Below are positions 1-9,937 of a stretch of DNA of 64,000 nucleotides, in pieces. Within the stretch, counting starts at the first letter, position 1; every line of letters starts with the position of its first letter. A program made the translations under genes and the position numbers. The notes beneath the pieces were generated by a model. That model was not told where the DNA came from. It did not search any database and saw only the letters and a list, made by a program, of their open reading frames with translations. This DNA is from Rickettsia rhipicephali str. 3-7-female6-CWPP (GTDB lineage: Bacteria; Pseudomonadota; Alphaproteobacteria; Rickettsiales; Rickettsiaceae), in the NCBI RefSeq assembly GCF_000284075.1, contig NC_017042.1:1054001-1118000 (forward strand). The letters run 5' to 3'.

Positions 1-300
1 TAAAACCACTTTGCCTCCCTCTATTATCCGATTTTGTTTATCCTTAATTCGGATATTACCTTCTGCCCATAAAATATCATTTTCTATATCATAAAGTAAA
101 TTATCTGCCGTTAATAAATACTCATCCGTGATAATTCTTATATTACCTTTAGCATATATCAAATCCTGATTTTCATTATACTCTACGAAGTCAGCTATAA
201 TATTGCTTATTTTAATATTTTGACCATTCTTAGAAAGAGCGGCAAAACTTACCAAAGAAAATATTATGATAATAAGCAAACATATTATTCGCAGTAGCAT
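1..300 (-). CDS. lptD: LPS transport protein, LptD/OstA-like, N-terminal part
   Basis: The frame is open from the ATG at 300 to the window edge (100 codons). It begins with a hydrophobic signal peptide (MLLRIICLLIIIIFSLVSFA), then an OstA-type repeat region in which 'YAKGNIRI' and 'WAEGNIRI' recur about 30 residues apart. That beta-jellyroll repeat is shared by LptA and the periplasmic N-terminus of LptD, which moves lipopolysaccharide to the outer membrane surface. I favour LptD, but LptA or LptC-like relatives cannot be excluded because the C-terminus lies outside the window. It is divergent from xseA, with an RPE between them. Confidence 0.6.
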   Translation of the reverse strand, partial: MLLRIICLLIIIIFSLVSFAALSKNGQNIKISNIIADFVEYNENQDLIYAKGNIRIITDEYLLTADNLLYDIENDILWAEGNIRIKDKQNRIIEGGKVVL

Positions 301-422
301 TTATATTAATAAATATATTTTAATAGTAAAAAATAATAGCAAGCTATTAGCAATATATCAAATAATAAAAAATTTTGCTTGCTCTTTTGTAGTGCAAGGT
401 TATTCTATGGAGATGATAACCG

Positions 423-525
423 GTCATTGCGAGGAGATGCATAGCATCGACGTGGCAATCTCATGAAGTAGGATAAACTCCTAAGATTGCTTCGTCAAAA
501 CTTATAGTTTCTCCTCGTAATGACG
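423..525. repeat. Rickettsia palindromic element, family A (GTCATTGCGAG type)
   Basis: An imperfect palindrome: GTCATTGCGAGGAG on the left, CTCCTCGTAATGAC on the right, with internal pairing between GGCAATCTCATGA and the AGATTGCTTCGTC block. It lies between lptD and xseA and ends about 45 bases before the xseA ATG, so it would be in that gene's leader. Family labels A-D here are mine, not published names. Confidence 0.85.
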
Positions 526-568
526 AATAATGTGCTACCCTCAGCGCAAAAAACCAAGTACTAATAAA

Positions 569-1903
569 ATGCTAGACAATTTCATTGCGCATCAAGCAAC
601 CAAAGAGTTTTCAGTTAGTGAAATTTCTAATAAAATCAAAGAGCTATTAGAAAATAATTTTGGCTATATTAAGGTAAAAGGCGAAATTTCAGGCTTAAAA
701 ATAGCAAGCTCAGGTCATGCTTATTTTAACTTAAAAGAAAATACCGCCATTTTAGCCTGTACTTGCTGGCGTCCTATTCTTGCTAAAATCAAATTTCCTT
801 TAAATGACGGCATGGAAGTAGTAATTAGCGGTAAACTCTCAAGTTATGCAGGTAATTCACGTTATCAATTATCGGTAGATAATTTGCAACCCGCAGGACT
901 TGGAGCTATGCTGCAAATTCTAAATGAGCGTAAAGCCAGGCTCGAGAAAGAAGGCTTATTTAATAAAATACATATTCCTATACCCTTTTTACCTGATAAA
1001 ATAGGCGTTATCACTTCAATAACCGGTGCTGTTATTAAAGATATTATTCATCGTATTCGCGAACGTTTTCCGACTCGGATAATAATATGGCCGGTTAGCG
1101 TACAAGGCGAAAATTCCGGCAATGAAATTGCTGAAGCAATTGAAGGATTTAACAATTTAGAAGAGGTAAATAAACCACGTGTTATAATCGTTGCTAGAGG
1201 TGGCGGTTCTATAGAAGATCTTTGGTCATTTAACGATGAGATATTAGTACGTGCTGCTTATAACTCAAAAATTCCTATTATTTCCGCAGTAGGTCATGAA
1301 GTGGATTATACTTTAATAGATTTAGCAGCCGATAAAAGAGCTCCAACACCGACTGCTGCCGCAGAATTTGCCGTACCGGTACGATCTATTTTAAATAATA
1401 CGCTACAATCTTATGAAAAAATATTATTGAATAATACTAGCCGGTTAATTAAATATCACGAACAAAACATAGTAAATTACGATAAAATACACAGATATCT
1501 CTCTCACTATATAAATAATAGGCAGCAATTACTGGACGAAACCGGTTTTAATTTACTAGATGCTTTACCGTGCTTTATTGATCTACAAGACACAAAGATT
1601 AAATCTTTTTCTAAAGAAAGGGTGAACCCTGCTAAAATAATCAATTACAAAACATTAGAATTAACACATCAAACAGCTTATCTATCAAAATCGGCAAATA
1701 ATACTTTGAAAAACTTTGAGTATAAATTAGAATTAAATAGTACGTTACTTGCAAGCCTTGATTATCACAACGTATTAAAACGAGGTTTTGCTATAGTTAA
1801 AGGAGAAACGGGTAATTTTTTATCTTCTAAGATTACTGCTGCGAATGAAAAAATTTTTAATATTAAATTTTCTGACGGTGAAATTAAAGTAGTGCGTGAT
1901 TAG
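569..1903 (+). CDS. xseA: Exodeoxyribonuclease VII large subunit
   Basis: 444 residues, the usual family length. XseA with XseB degrades single-stranded DNA to oligonucleotides in mismatch repair and recombination. An N-terminal OB-fold nucleic acid binding domain (about residues 8-105) is followed by the catalytic domain with '[13 protein letters not shown]', '[16 protein letters not shown]' (about 209-224) and '[20 protein letters not shown]' (from about 242), all hallmark segments. A longer frame starts at 530, but its first 13 codons come from the neighbouring palindromic repeat and do not look like XseA, so I chose the ATG at 569. No strong ribosome binding site is visible. xseB is not in the window. 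Confidence 0.95.
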   Translation: MLDNFIAHQATKEFSVSEISNKIKELLENNFGYIKVKGEISGLKIASSGHAYFNLKENTAILACTCWRPILAKIKFPLNDGMEVVISGKLSSYAGNSRYQLSVDNLQPAGLGAMLQILNERKARLEKEGLFNKIHIPIPFLPDKIGVITSITGAVIKDIIHRIRERFPTRIIIWPVSVQGENSGNEIAEAIEGFNNLEEVNKPRVIIVARGGGSIEDLWSFNDEILVRAAYNSKIPIISAVGHEVDYTLIDLAADKRAPTPTAAAEFAVPVRSILNNTLQSYEKILLNNTSRLIKYHEQNIVNYDKIHRYLSHYINNRQQLLDETGFNLLDALPCFIDLQDTKIKSFSKERVNPAKIINYKTLELTHQTAYLSKSANNTLKNFEYKLELNSTLLASLDYHNVLKRGFAIVKGETGNFLSSKITAANEKIFNIKFSDGEIKVVRD

Positions 1904-1919
1904 AGGCTTTGGTTTTTAT

Positions 1920-2023
1920 CGTCATTGCAAGCAGCCGTAGGCTGCGTGGCAATCTCATGAAATAATGGATAAGCTCCTGAAATTGCTTCGTCGCATTACT
2001 GCGTAATTCTTCTCGCAATGACG
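1920..2023. repeat. Palindromic element, family A
   Basis: Starts GTCATTGCAAGCAG and ends CTTCTCGCAATGACG, with the internal GGCAATCTCATGA / AATTGCTTCGTCG pairing of the other family A copies. It starts 17 bases after the xseA stop and may act as a transcript-end hairpin. Confidence 0.85.
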
Positions 2024-2074
2024 ATAAAATATTGCTACGGGGGATGACATTTTAATTCTAAAAAAATACAGACC

Positions 2075-2623
2075 ATGAAAATTTTAAAGCTTTTTATTTT
2101 TATACTTCTCATTTCTAAAAATTTGTATGCTTTAAGCATAGGCACGAACGAACAACAAGCAATTTTAGAATGCGAAGGGACAGCTGATAAAAAAACTTTG
2201 ATAAATGCATGGTATGTAAATGAGCCTTATCAATACTTAATTGCTGATTCAAACGGTCATACTACCGTTTCCGGTATGGATATAGAATTAATTAACGCTA
2301 TTGCTGCAAAAATAGGTATCAATATTGAGTACAATCAATATAGCTGGTATCAAGATCAATTAGATATTCAAATCGGCAATGCCGACATGACAGCAGGAGC
2401 TACTTATACTACTGAGAGCAGTAACTACGCTTATTTTCAAAGCCTTATCGTCTTGAAGAATTATCATTATTTATTATTGAACCACTTGCCAAAAGTTGAA
2501 CAATTTAATTTTGCTATAGATGATTTTCTTGCAAGTAACGAGTATAAAAAAATTATTAAGACATACATATATCATATTCTATTGCCTAAATCTATAGATT
2601 CTCGTTGGTGCCATGTTATATAG
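2075..2623 (+). pseudogene. Solute-binding protein family 3, C-terminally deleted
   Basis: A signal peptide (about residues 1-20) precedes a region typical of SBP_bac_3 periplasmic amino-acid binding proteins: 'SGMDIELINAIAAKIGI' and 'QIGNADMTAGATYT'. The fold normally needs about 220-240 residues. Here similarity runs to about residue 125 ('YAYFQS'), then jumps to a tail-like 'FAIDDFLASNEYKKI', which suggests an internal deletion. The frame is open for 182 codons but the ligand-binding lobes cannot be complete. It is immediately followed by membrane-protein remnants, so the locus is decaying. Confidence 0.6.
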
Positions 2624-3300
2624 GTTTACTTGGTTGCCTTGCTTTTGCTTTTTCGGGAATTATTTTGAGTAGCAGAAAAAATAGTACTTTATTTGGTACA
2701 TTTTTATTTGCGGTATTACCGTCTGTTAAGTAGTTGTATAATGCTAGATTTAATAGTAAACCATGATAATACCAGACATTTAAACTTCTATTTCTTCTTA
2801 TTTCTATTACATATTTGTAGTAGTTTTACTCGGTTTTACAATTATTAAATTATTCAGCTATTATAATAAACAGATTGCTGAAGATAATTATTGAGAACAA
2901 TTAGTAGCAATTTGCGATTCATTCGGACAAGCAACTTGTATAATTATAGGAGTTGCAATGGTTATTATTCACAAAATTGAGCCTCTATAATTTTTGGGGA
3001 CCGTTTTTTGCTTTCATTACGGCTAATTGCAGTGCAATATTACGAGATTTTATTATGAAAGAAAATGCAATTAAGAGGATACCAAGAGGAGTTAGTATTG
3101 AAATCACTGTATTATGGGGTATAGCTTTTAGCGTATTATTAGATATGTACAGTAGTAATCCAAATTATCATACAATAAAATATTCAATGAGTATAGTAAT
3201 TTCTGGAGCATTTATTACTAGTCTCTTAGTTTATCATTTTGGTTTTCTTGAGTGGCGATTCCGTAATAAAAAATTAGAAGATATAGAAAAACAAACATGA
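2590..3300 (+). pseudogene. UPF0126/TRIC-type membrane protein, fragmented
   Basis: Two pieces of one gene are recognisable. About 2612-2735 reads 'LGCLAFAFSGIILSSRKN' and 'FGTFLFAVLPSV', and 2953-3300 contains 'FFAFITANCSAILRDFIM' and later membrane segments. The order AFSG...RKN...LFG...RD fits the UPF0126 (YicG/TRIC-like) family of small membrane transporters. Stops and frameshifts between 2735 and 2950 separate them, and the usual glycine-rich motif is degraded. The 115-codon 3' frame ends in ATGA overlapping the xth start, so it may still couple translation to xth. Confidence 0.5.
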
Positions 3301-4079
3301 AGATAGCTACTTGGAATATTAATTCCATAAAAACAAGACTTAATTTATTGCGTAATTTTTTATCTAAAGAAAATCCAGATATTTTATTATTGCAAGAAAT
3401 AAAATGCGAAACCGCAAAATTTCCTTTTGATGCATTATCCGACCTACCTTATAATTCTTATGTTCACGGACAAAAATCATATAACGGCGTTGCTATAATT
3501 TCAAAATTTCCTGCCGATGAAATAATTAAGGATTTTCCGAATAATTACTGCAGTGATCAAGCAAGATTCTTAGAAATAAAATTATCATTACCTATAGGGT
3601 TTTGTAATATAATCTCGCTCTATGCTCCTAACGGTTCATTTGTCGGTAGCGATAAATTTGTAGCAAAACTAGCATTTTATGATAATTTTATCAATTATTT
3701 ATCAACTAAAAAATCTTTTGACGAAAAAACTATCATAGGCGGTGATTTCAATATTGCACCGTTCGATATAGACGTATATTCACCTAAGCTACTGGCTGAA
3801 ACTACTTGTTTTACTGAAGTTGAACAAAAAAAATTACGCACTATTCTAAATTCCGGATTTGAGGATTTGTACAGATTAATGCATCCGAATAAACAAGAAT
3901 TTTCATGGTGGGATTATAGAGCCGGATGTTTTGAACAAAATAAAGGTATGAGGATTGATATGATTCTTGGTTGTAATAATACTATTGACTATTTAGAAAA
4001 TTGCTATATGGATTATAATTTAAGGACTCAAGAAAAACCTTCAGATCATATACCGGTAATTGCGAGTTTTAAGGGATAG
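3297..4079 (+). CDS. xthA: Exodeoxyribonuclease III (AP endonuclease)
   Basis: 260 residues, standard for the ExoIII branch of the exonuclease-endonuclease-phosphatase fold. It cleaves DNA 5' of abasic sites and removes blocked 3' ends in base excision repair. Visible catalytic residues match the family: N7 (NINS), E34 (LQEIKC), Y109 (LYAPNG), D150/N152 (GGDFNIAP), D221 (RIDMI), and D250-H251 (PSDH). The start overlaps the stop of the upstream remnant by four bases (ATGA). mutM, another base-excision gene, lies 8 kb away. Confidence 0.95.
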   Translation: MKIATWNINSIKTRLNLLRNFLSKENPDILLLQEIKCETAKFPFDALSDLPYNSYVHGQKSYNGVAIISKFPADEIIKDFPNNYCSDQARFLEIKLSLPIGFCNIISLYAPNGSFVGSDKFVAKLAFYDNFINYLSTKKSFDEKTIIGGDFNIAPFDIDVYSPKLLAETTCFTEVEQKKLRTILNSGFEDLYRLMHPNKQEFSWWDYRAGCFEQNKGMRIDMILGCNNTIDYLENCYMDYNLRTQEKPSDHIPVIASFKG

Positions 4080-4113
4080 TCAATGTGGAATGTTGCTATC
4101 TTAGGATGCCGTA

Positions 4114-4250
4114 TGTCATTCCCGCGTAGGCGGGAGTCCAAAAAAATAGCTTTAATATTGATATAGAAGTTACATAATTTGATAAAATAACCATATAAAA
4201 ACAAGTTTTTTATATGATTTTAATGGATTTCCGCCTACGCGGGAATGACA
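4114..4250. repeat. Palindromic element, family B (GTCATTCCCGCG type)
   Basis: Left arm TGTCATTCCCGCGTAGGCGG and right arm CCGCCTACGCGGGAATGACA are perfect complements of 20 bases, with an AT-rich centre containing TATAAAAACAAGTTTTTTATA as a second hairpin. It fills most of the xthA to SemiSWEET gap. Confidence 0.9.
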
Positions 4251-4275
4251 TAGACCACTTTTTAAAAATAAATAT

Positions 4276-4542
4276 ATGTCGCCAAAATTCATGACATTTT
4301 ACGAAAAATATATGACGATTGTCGGTACAATCGGCAATTTTATGTTTTATGTGCAGGCTCATAAGATTTTCACCTGCCAATCTTCGGCTTCTGTTTCTAT
4401 GCCCGCCTTTACTATAAGTGCTATTGCTCTTTGTAGTTGGCTTATATACGGCATATTAATAAAAAATACACCTATTATAATAGCAAATATAGTAGGTTTT
4501 ATCGGGGCATTACTAGTTCTCTTAACCATAATAATATATTAA
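4276..4542 (+). CDS. SemiSWEET-type sugar transporter
   Basis: 88 residues, a single three-helix PQ-loop (MtN3/saliva) unit, the size of bacterial SemiSWEETs that work as homodimers to pass mono- or disaccharides across the inner membrane. Helix 1 lies about residues 13-30 ('GTIGNFMFYVQAHKIF'), with the PQ-loop proline-glutamine degenerate as VQ. Helix 2 ('MPAFTISAIALCSWLIYGI') has the conserved W-x-x-Y-G pattern, and helix 3 is about 68-87. The stop is two bases before the der ATG, so the two are probably co-transcribed. The substrate cannot be read from sequence. Confidence 0.85.
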   Translation: MSPKFMTFYEKYMTIVGTIGNFMFYVQAHKIFTCQSSASVSMPAFTISAIALCSWLIYGILIKNTPIIIANIVGFIGALLVLLTIIIY

Positions 4543-4544
4543 TA

Positions 4545-5888
4545 ATGACTAAGAAAATCATTACTTTAGTTGGTCGTCCAAATGTAGGCAAATCAACGCT
4601 TTTCAATAGATTAAGCATACGTAAAAAAGCTATCGTTCACGACTTGCCAGGCGTCACCAGAGATAGAAAATATACAGACGGCAAAATCGGTTCTTTTGAA
4701 TTTTTGTTAATTGATACCCCAGGACTTGACGAGAATCCTAATAGTATGGGAGAGAGGTTAATGGAGCAGACTACTAAAGCAATTTTAGAGGCAGATTTAA
4801 TTTGCTTTATGGTTGATGGTAGAAGCGGAATATTACCTGATGATAAGCTACTTAGTAGTTTTGTTAGAAAATATAATAAGCCTGCTATATTGGTAGTTAA
4901 TAAATGCGAGAAAGCTTTTGATTTTGATAAAGAGTACTACAAATTAGGGTTTGATAGTATGATGGCTATCTCTGCCGAGCATGGCACAGGCTTAATTGAT
5001 TTATATGACGAAATTATTGCCAAGTTACCTGAAGAAGAAGCAATCGAGACAAATATAGCCGATCCAATTAAAGGAGATTTTTTGCAGATAGTAGTTAGTG
5101 GCAGACCTAACGCCGGAAAATCTACTTTTATAAACGCTCTTATTAATGATGAAAGATTATTAACCGGTCCTGAAGCCGGCATTACTCGTGAATCAATTGA
5201 AATTGATTGGCAATATAAAAATAATCATATTAAATTGATTGATACGGCAGGACTCCGCAAGAAATCTACTATTACAGAGTCTTTAGAAAAATTATCGGCA
5301 TCGGATACTATTAACAGTATTAAATTTGCTAATACCGTAATCTTAATGATTGATGCTTTAGCTCCTTTAAAACAGCAAGATTTAAATATTGCAAGCCATG
5401 TGGTAAATGAAGGAAGAAGTATAGTTATAGTAGTGAATAAATGGGATTTAGTTAAAGAATCCGAAAAAGAAGCATTTCAGGAAGAATTTTATTATCAGAT
5501 AAATACTCATCTGCCTCAGGTTAAAGGTATCCCCGTTCTATTCATTTCAGCAATAAATAAACAAAATATTGAACAAGTGCTAGATGCTTGTCTTAAAATT
5601 TATAAAATTTGGAATAAGAAAATAACTACTAGCAAATTAAATGAATGGCTTAATTTTACTACGGAAGCACATCCGCTGCCTTTACAAAAAGGCGGCAGAA
5701 GAGTGCGTGTAAAATATATGACTCAAACAAAAACCCGTCCCCCTACTTTCAAGCTATTTTCCAATAATCCGGAAAAAATTACCGATAGCTATACTAGGTA
5801 TTTAGTAAACAATATGCGTGAGGCTTTTGACATGCCGGGCGTTCCTATTAGATTCATTTACGTAAAAACTAAAAACCCGTATGTGTAG
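4545..5888 (+). CDS. der: Ribosome assembly GTPase Der (EngA)
   Basis: 447 residues with two tandem GTPase domains, the signature of Der, which acts in maturation of the 50S subunit. G1 motifs GRPNVGKST (residues 10-18) and GRPNAGKST (186-194), G3 motifs DTPG (57-60) and DTAG, and G4 motifs NKCE and NKWD are all present. A C-terminal KH-like domain follows ('LPLQKGGRRVRVKYMTQ'). A longer frame starts at 4437, but its extra 36 codons overlap the SemiSWEET gene and resemble nothing in the family, so the ATG at 4545 is preferred. Confidence 0.96.
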   Translation: MTKKIITLVGRPNVGKSTLFNRLSIRKKAIVHDLPGVTRDRKYTDGKIGSFEFLLIDTPGLDENPNSMGERLMEQTTKAILEADLICFMVDGRSGILPDDKLLSSFVRKYNKPAILVVNKCEKAFDFDKEYYKLGFDSMMAISAEHGTGLIDLYDEIIAKLPEEEAIETNIADPIKGDFLQIVVSGRPNAGKSTFINALINDERLLTGPEAGITRESIEIDWQYKNNHIKLIDTAGLRKKSTITESLEKLSASDTINSIKFANTVILMIDALAPLKQQDLNIASHVVNEGRSIVIVVNKWDLVKESEKEAFQEEFYYQINTHLPQVKGIPVLFISAINKQNIEQVLDACLKIYKIWNKKITTSKLNEWLNFTTEAHPLPLQKGGRRVRVKYMTQTKTRPPTFKLFSNNPEKITDSYTRYLVNNMREAFDMPGVPIRFIYVKTKNPYV

Positions 5889-6027
5889 TTTAAAATTAAT
5901 TAATAACAGTTTAGTTATTAGCACCGAAAAATCTGAATTAGATATATTACTAGATAATATTACTGATTCTAATTGTCATCATGAATTATTAAGTAATGAT
6001 AAGACTAAAGGTAATGAAATATGGTAA
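5881..6027 (+). CDS. Short open frame of unknown nature
   Basis: A 48-codon frame whose ATG overlaps the last codons of der. The product (MCSLKLINNSLVISTEKSEL at the start) is hydrophilic and acidic with no recognisable motif. It may be the 5' remnant of a lost gene downstream of der, or chance. It ends just before the convergent DUF4143 ATPase. Confidence 0.2.
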   Translation: MCSLKLINNSLVISTEKSELDILLDNITDSNCHHELLSNDKTKGNEIW

Positions 6028-6037
6028 CTTATATACT

Positions 6038-7177
6038 TTAACCAAACTGTAAATTAGATAAGTTCGCTATTCCAACTACACTTATTTTTTCTGTTTTTTT
6101 ATATGTATTATTCCCGGTGGTAACAATATATAAATGTTCTAACTGCAAATCGGCAAGAACGGTATGCATTGATTTAGTAATACTAGGAGCATCAGCATTT
6201 TTTACTTCAAAGCCGTATTTCTTACCATTCTTAATAATTAATAAATCTAATTCTGCTCCTGTTTGCGTTCGCCAAAAAAAATACTTTGCATCCGTAAATT
6301 TACGTATTAACTCCTCTATTACAAACCCTTCAAATGAAAGACCGCGTTTTGGATGAACATACCAATCATGTTCGTGAATCCCTAATAAGGCATGTAGTAT
6401 TCCGCTATCTCGTATATAGACTTTCGGTGCTTTCACTTGACGTTTTGAGATATTTTCATACCAAGGTTTTAATAACCGAATCATAAAAGTTTGCTCTAAT
6501 ATTTCAGTATAACGTTTGATAGTCATATCCGTTAAACCGAGCGACCTTCCAAGCTCGCTATAATTTAATAATTGCCCATGATTATGAGCAAGCATCATCC
6601 ATAACTGCCTCATTACATGTGCATTAAGAGATATTCCTAAATTAGGCAAATCACGTTCGATAAAACTAGTGATGTAGCTATTACGCCATCTAAGACTTTG
6701 GACATAATTTTTTGCTAAATATGATTTAGGAAAACCACCTCTTAACCATAACTCCCTAAAATCATTTATCTCTATTAAATTGAACGGAGTAAGCTCCGTA
6801 TATTCAATACGGCCGGCTAATGATTCTGAAGATTGTCGCAATAATTCTCCAGAAGCACTACCTAATATTAAAAATTTTTTGTTTGAATAGTCAGCAAGAA
6901 CTCTTAAATAAGGAAAAATTTCAGGTTGTCTTTGAATTTCATCAATTACTATTAAGCCGTTTAAAGGCTCAAGAATTGTTTTAAGATTCTTAAATTGATC
7001 TAAGTGAGCCGGATCCTCAAGGTCAAAAAAGTAGCGCTTTTCATCTTCTTTAAGCTGTTTAATATAAGCGTGAGCTAAAGTAGTTTTACCACATTGCCTT
7101 GGACCGAGAATGGCACAAATAGGGAATATCTCAAGGGCACCTGTGATATGTGTTAAATAATAATTTCTTTCTATCAT
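6038..7177 (-). CDS. AAA-type ATPase with DUF4143 domain
   Basis: 379 residues. The N-terminal P-loop ATPase has Walker A GPRQCGKT (25-32) and Walker B LIVIDEI (75-81) with sensor segment 'FLILGSASGELLRQ'. A C-terminal DUF4143 follows, with a restriction-nuclease-like patch 'WRTQTGAELDLLI...YGFEVKN' matching the E-x-D...E-x-K pattern. Such proteins are common in accessory DNA and are sometimes discussed as toxin-antitoxin-like or mobile cargo; their substrate is unknown. All motifs are intact here, unlike the relative at 27286-28513. It is convergent with der and isolated on its strand. Confidence 0.85.
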   Translation of the reverse strand: MIERNYYLTHITGALEIFPICAILGPRQCGKTTLAHAYIKQLKEDEKRYFFDLEDPAHLDQFKNLKTILEPLNGLIVIDEIQRQPEIFPYLRVLADYSNKKFLILGSASGELLRQSSESLAGRIEYTELTPFNLIEINDFRELWLRGGFPKSYLAKNYVQSLRWRNSYITSFIERDLPNLGISLNAHVMRQLWMMLAHNHGQLLNYSELGRSLGLTDMTIKRYTEILEQTFMIRLLKPWYENISKRQVKAPKVYIRDSGILHALLGIHEHDWYVHPKRGLSFEGFVIEELIRKFTDAKYFFWRTQTGAELDLLIIKNGKKYGFEVKNADAPSITKSMHTVLADLQLEHLYIVTTGNNTYKKTEKISVVGIANLSNLQFG

Positions 7178-7248
7178 CCTTGTAATTTCATAATGACACT
7201 TTGAATTTACAATATAATGTTAATCAAATAATAGCAAGAGGTTTCTAG

Positions 7249-7407
7249 GTCCTGTGCACTTTTGATTAATGATTATAATTATGAGATATTTTTAAGCGAA
7301 AATTAATAAGATTTTTGAAGGAATAGTTATGCATATTTCAAAAAAATTTTATAATTTCCAGCTAAAAAGAGCCATAATTATAATCATTAATCAAAAGTGC
7401 ACAGGAC
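7249..7407. repeat. Variable-arm inverted element, copy 1
   Basis: A perfect 35-base inverted repeat (7249-7283 with 7373-7407, both starting GTCCTGTGCAC when read inward) encloses an 89-base core containing TTTTTGAAGGAATAGTTAT and CATATTTCAAAAAAA. The same core recurs at 39308-39466 and, inverted, at 43240-43402, each with a different arm sequence. It carries no coding capacity. See the findings. Confidence 0.8.
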
Positions 7408-9205
7408 TTAGGCTCCTCTACCGGATTTTCCTATCTCTCTTTGTCTTTCTTCTAATACCTTACTTGTATGCGGTCCTACCGCTTCTTTATCTTTACTAAA
7501 TTTACTTTTTCTTAAATTAACTATAGTTTCTGCTACTACTCCTAGCACTTTTGGATCTGATAATAATTTTAACGCCAGCAATATAATTTTACTGTATTCA
7601 TGTTTGCTAAATTTATCGGCAATTTGCATTAATTCAGGTGCATGTTTACCGGCTATCTTTACTAATTTTTCACCGTCTAATTTTAATTTTTGACCCTTAG
7701 GTGTTTTATTTCAAAACTCATCTACAACCGGTCCTAAACTACTTGCATGTTTTGTTAATAGTTCAGGAAGGTCTTTTTCAATTATTTTGCTTATTTCCGG
7801 ATTATGGTTTTTAATTTGTATCAAAGGACTAATCAATTCCTTTACCTCTTTTACCTTTTCTTCTTTTGATTTCTCTTCCTTTGGAAGTGGCTTAACTAAC
7901 TGAAATTTTTGTATTATATCAGTAACTTTATCGCTATCGGAAAGAGCAAGGCTTGCAAGTTTAGTAATTGACGGCAGAGCATCTTTTAAAAAAGACGTAG
8001 ATGCATCTAATGCCTTATGTATAAACTCCGGATCTTTTCCTTGTGATTCTATTCTTTCCATTACTTTAGGATGTTTTAAAACATCTAATATATCCTGTTT
8101 ATTAATATCTAAATATCGCGGTAATTCTTTTTCTAAAACAGAAGATAAATTATCAATAATTTTTTTTGCATTTTCAACTAACTCTACTATTTTGAGGTTT
8201 TTTGCCTTTTAATAACTCTTTTCTAGTTTCAATATCTAACCCTTCCATATTTAGGTTAATTTTAGTCCAACGCTGATTTTCTTTAAGCTGACTATAAGCT
8301 TTTATAACTGAAGGAGTACTTTCAATTATTTTTTCGCTAGAATTTACAAGTAGTGCTACTGTATTTGCAATTAATGCAGGTTTAGCGATTTTTTGTGCTT
8401 TATTATTTATTATATTTTCCGTAATTTGAACTAACCCCTTTTGATTATCAGGATTTTTTAAAATTGTACTAAATCGTGATTAAGAAGGGGTTTTACTTTG
8501 TCTGAAGTAATAATGTCATGTATATTTTATAGCACCTTGAGATGACGCGTTTTTTTTGTTTAATATTTCTTGTACTTTTGGGTTTAAATCGCTTTCTAGT
8601 GCTTTAGATATTAAATCTACTCCTAGTGTAGATAATTCTCTGATAAATTTAGGACTTATTTTGTCTAATACATTTATTTTTTCTGTTTCGGAAGTTTGAA
8701 AGTTTTTTGTTATTTTGCTAAGCCTCTTATTTAAAATAGGCGTGAGAAGATATGGAATAACTTTAGACTGTAAAAGAGTTTCTTTTGAACTATTGGATAT
8801 AGTTTCAGAATGTAAAACAGAAGCACATTTTTTTATAAGCGATTCTGCATCTGCTATCATCTTGCAACCAGCTTCAATAGAACCTACACTAGTGGTAGCA
8901 CTTCTCGCTTTTCTGAGGTTATTAAACTCCAGTGCAAGATCAGGTAAAACTTGAGAAGCCTCCCAGGTAAACTGCAATGCACTAGGAACATTCCCAACTG
9001 CTTGGATAACACTTTGTATTATACCTAAATTATCTTTATTAAGATCTAGATATCGTTTATTTAACTCATCATATTTTTTGTTACCTGTTTCAGCTCCAAG
9101 AGCTAAATATCCAACTTGAACCCACGAAAGGTTTTTATATTCTTCATCAAGCTGTTGCCTTATATTATCAATGGATTCCTGCTCTTGTTCTTGGCTTTTA
9201 GACAT
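7408..9205 (-). pseudogene. Rickettsia-type alpha-helical protein of unknown function, frameshifted
   Basis: One gene broken into at least four frames: 9205-8516 (229 codons from ATG, 'MSKSQEQEQESIDNIRQQLD'), a piece at about 8480-8190 ('TILKNPDNQKGLVQITENI'), a third at about 8210-7711 ('LPRYLDINKQDILDVLKHPK'), and the C-terminus 7710-7408 ('SKVLEERQREIGKSGRGA'). The predicted product of about 590 residues is rich in helices and in recurring 'L..P......V..L' segments, with no enzyme motif I recognise. I see no signal peptide or membrane span. The stop codon abuts the variable-arm element exactly, so the original 3' end may have been lost by that insertion. Confidence 0.6.
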
Positions 9206-9299
9206 TTAAATACCTTTATATAATTTAAAGGTTTATAAAATTTTACTTTTTAATTTTTGTTAATTTTAAAAGTCATGGTTATCTTGCAATGGTTTTTTA

Positions 9300-9518
9300 C
9301 TATAATTTTTCATTTACCGGTAAATCCATACTAACCTCTCCACACAATAAAACGATATTCTCCATTACCTGAGGATCTATATCCGGGTTGTTATACTCTT
9401 TATTTTTCTGAATCCAGTTGTAATAGTAAGGGTCAGGCCATAATGCCATGATTTTCGGTAAAGATTTTTGCTGTATAGTACCGACATTATACTCGCGTTT
9501 TAAAACTTCAGCCGGCAT
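9300..9518 (-). CDS. Small hypothetical protein
   Basis: A 72-codon frame from an ATG at 9518, 'MPAEVLKREYNVGTIQQKSL', then an aromatic stretch ('WPDPYYYNWIQKN'). I recognise no family. It lies 73 bases downstream of the next small frame on the same strand and could be the second half of one decayed gene, because residues before its ATG are partly open. Treat as a possible fragment. Confidence 0.35.
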   Translation of the reverse strand: MPAEVLKREYNVGTIQQKSLPKIMALWPDPYYYNWIQKNKEYNNPDIDPQVMENIVLLCGEVSMDLPVNEKL

Positions 9519-9591
9519 TTACTCTACACACCGATAAAATATATTTCTGAGAAATGCAAAATCGATTTAATATTATTATTATTATCGGGAT

Positions 9592-9885
9592 CTATATGGA
9601 TTTATAATATGCACGTTGTACATCATTAAACAATTTCGCTACTATCAGTGGTTTATCGAGATGTTTTTCTATACTTACTAAAGCTATATTTTCTAAGTTT
9701 TCGGGGCATTGAACAATTTTATCTAAAGCCGTTAATTTTTCAAACTCTTCCTCTCCTATTGTTTCTTTTAGGTCTCTTTTATATTTTTGTTCTTTATCTG
9801 AAGAAAATACTAATTTATCATTTTTACAATCAACCAAAAAAGGAGTAGTAATAGGATATTTAATAAATAAATCTTTTAGTTTCAT
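9592..9885 (-). CDS. Small hypothetical protein
   Basis: A 97-codon frame from ATG 9885: 'MKLKDLFIKYPITTPFLVDC'. It is soluble and charged, with no recognised motif. It lies downstream of ubiB on the same strand, separated by 52 bases. With the next frame it makes a two-piece cassette between ubiB and the decayed gene at 7408-9205. It may be genuine, but no function is readable. Confidence 0.4.
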   Translation of the reverse strand: MKLKDLFIKYPITTPFLVDCKNDKLVFSSDKEQKYKRDLKETIGEEEFEKLTALDKIVQCPENLENIALVSIEKHLDKPLIVAKLFNDVQRAYYKSI

Positions 9886-9937
9886 AATAATAAATTTCTT
9901 AATATATAAGGCTATAATATTAATAATTTTTTATATG

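Noticed and set aside
266-466. Plus-strand open frame of 66 codons
   Set aside because: It overlaps the lptD start on the other strand and a palindromic repeat, has no ribosome binding site, and its composition is that of AT-rich noncoding DNA.
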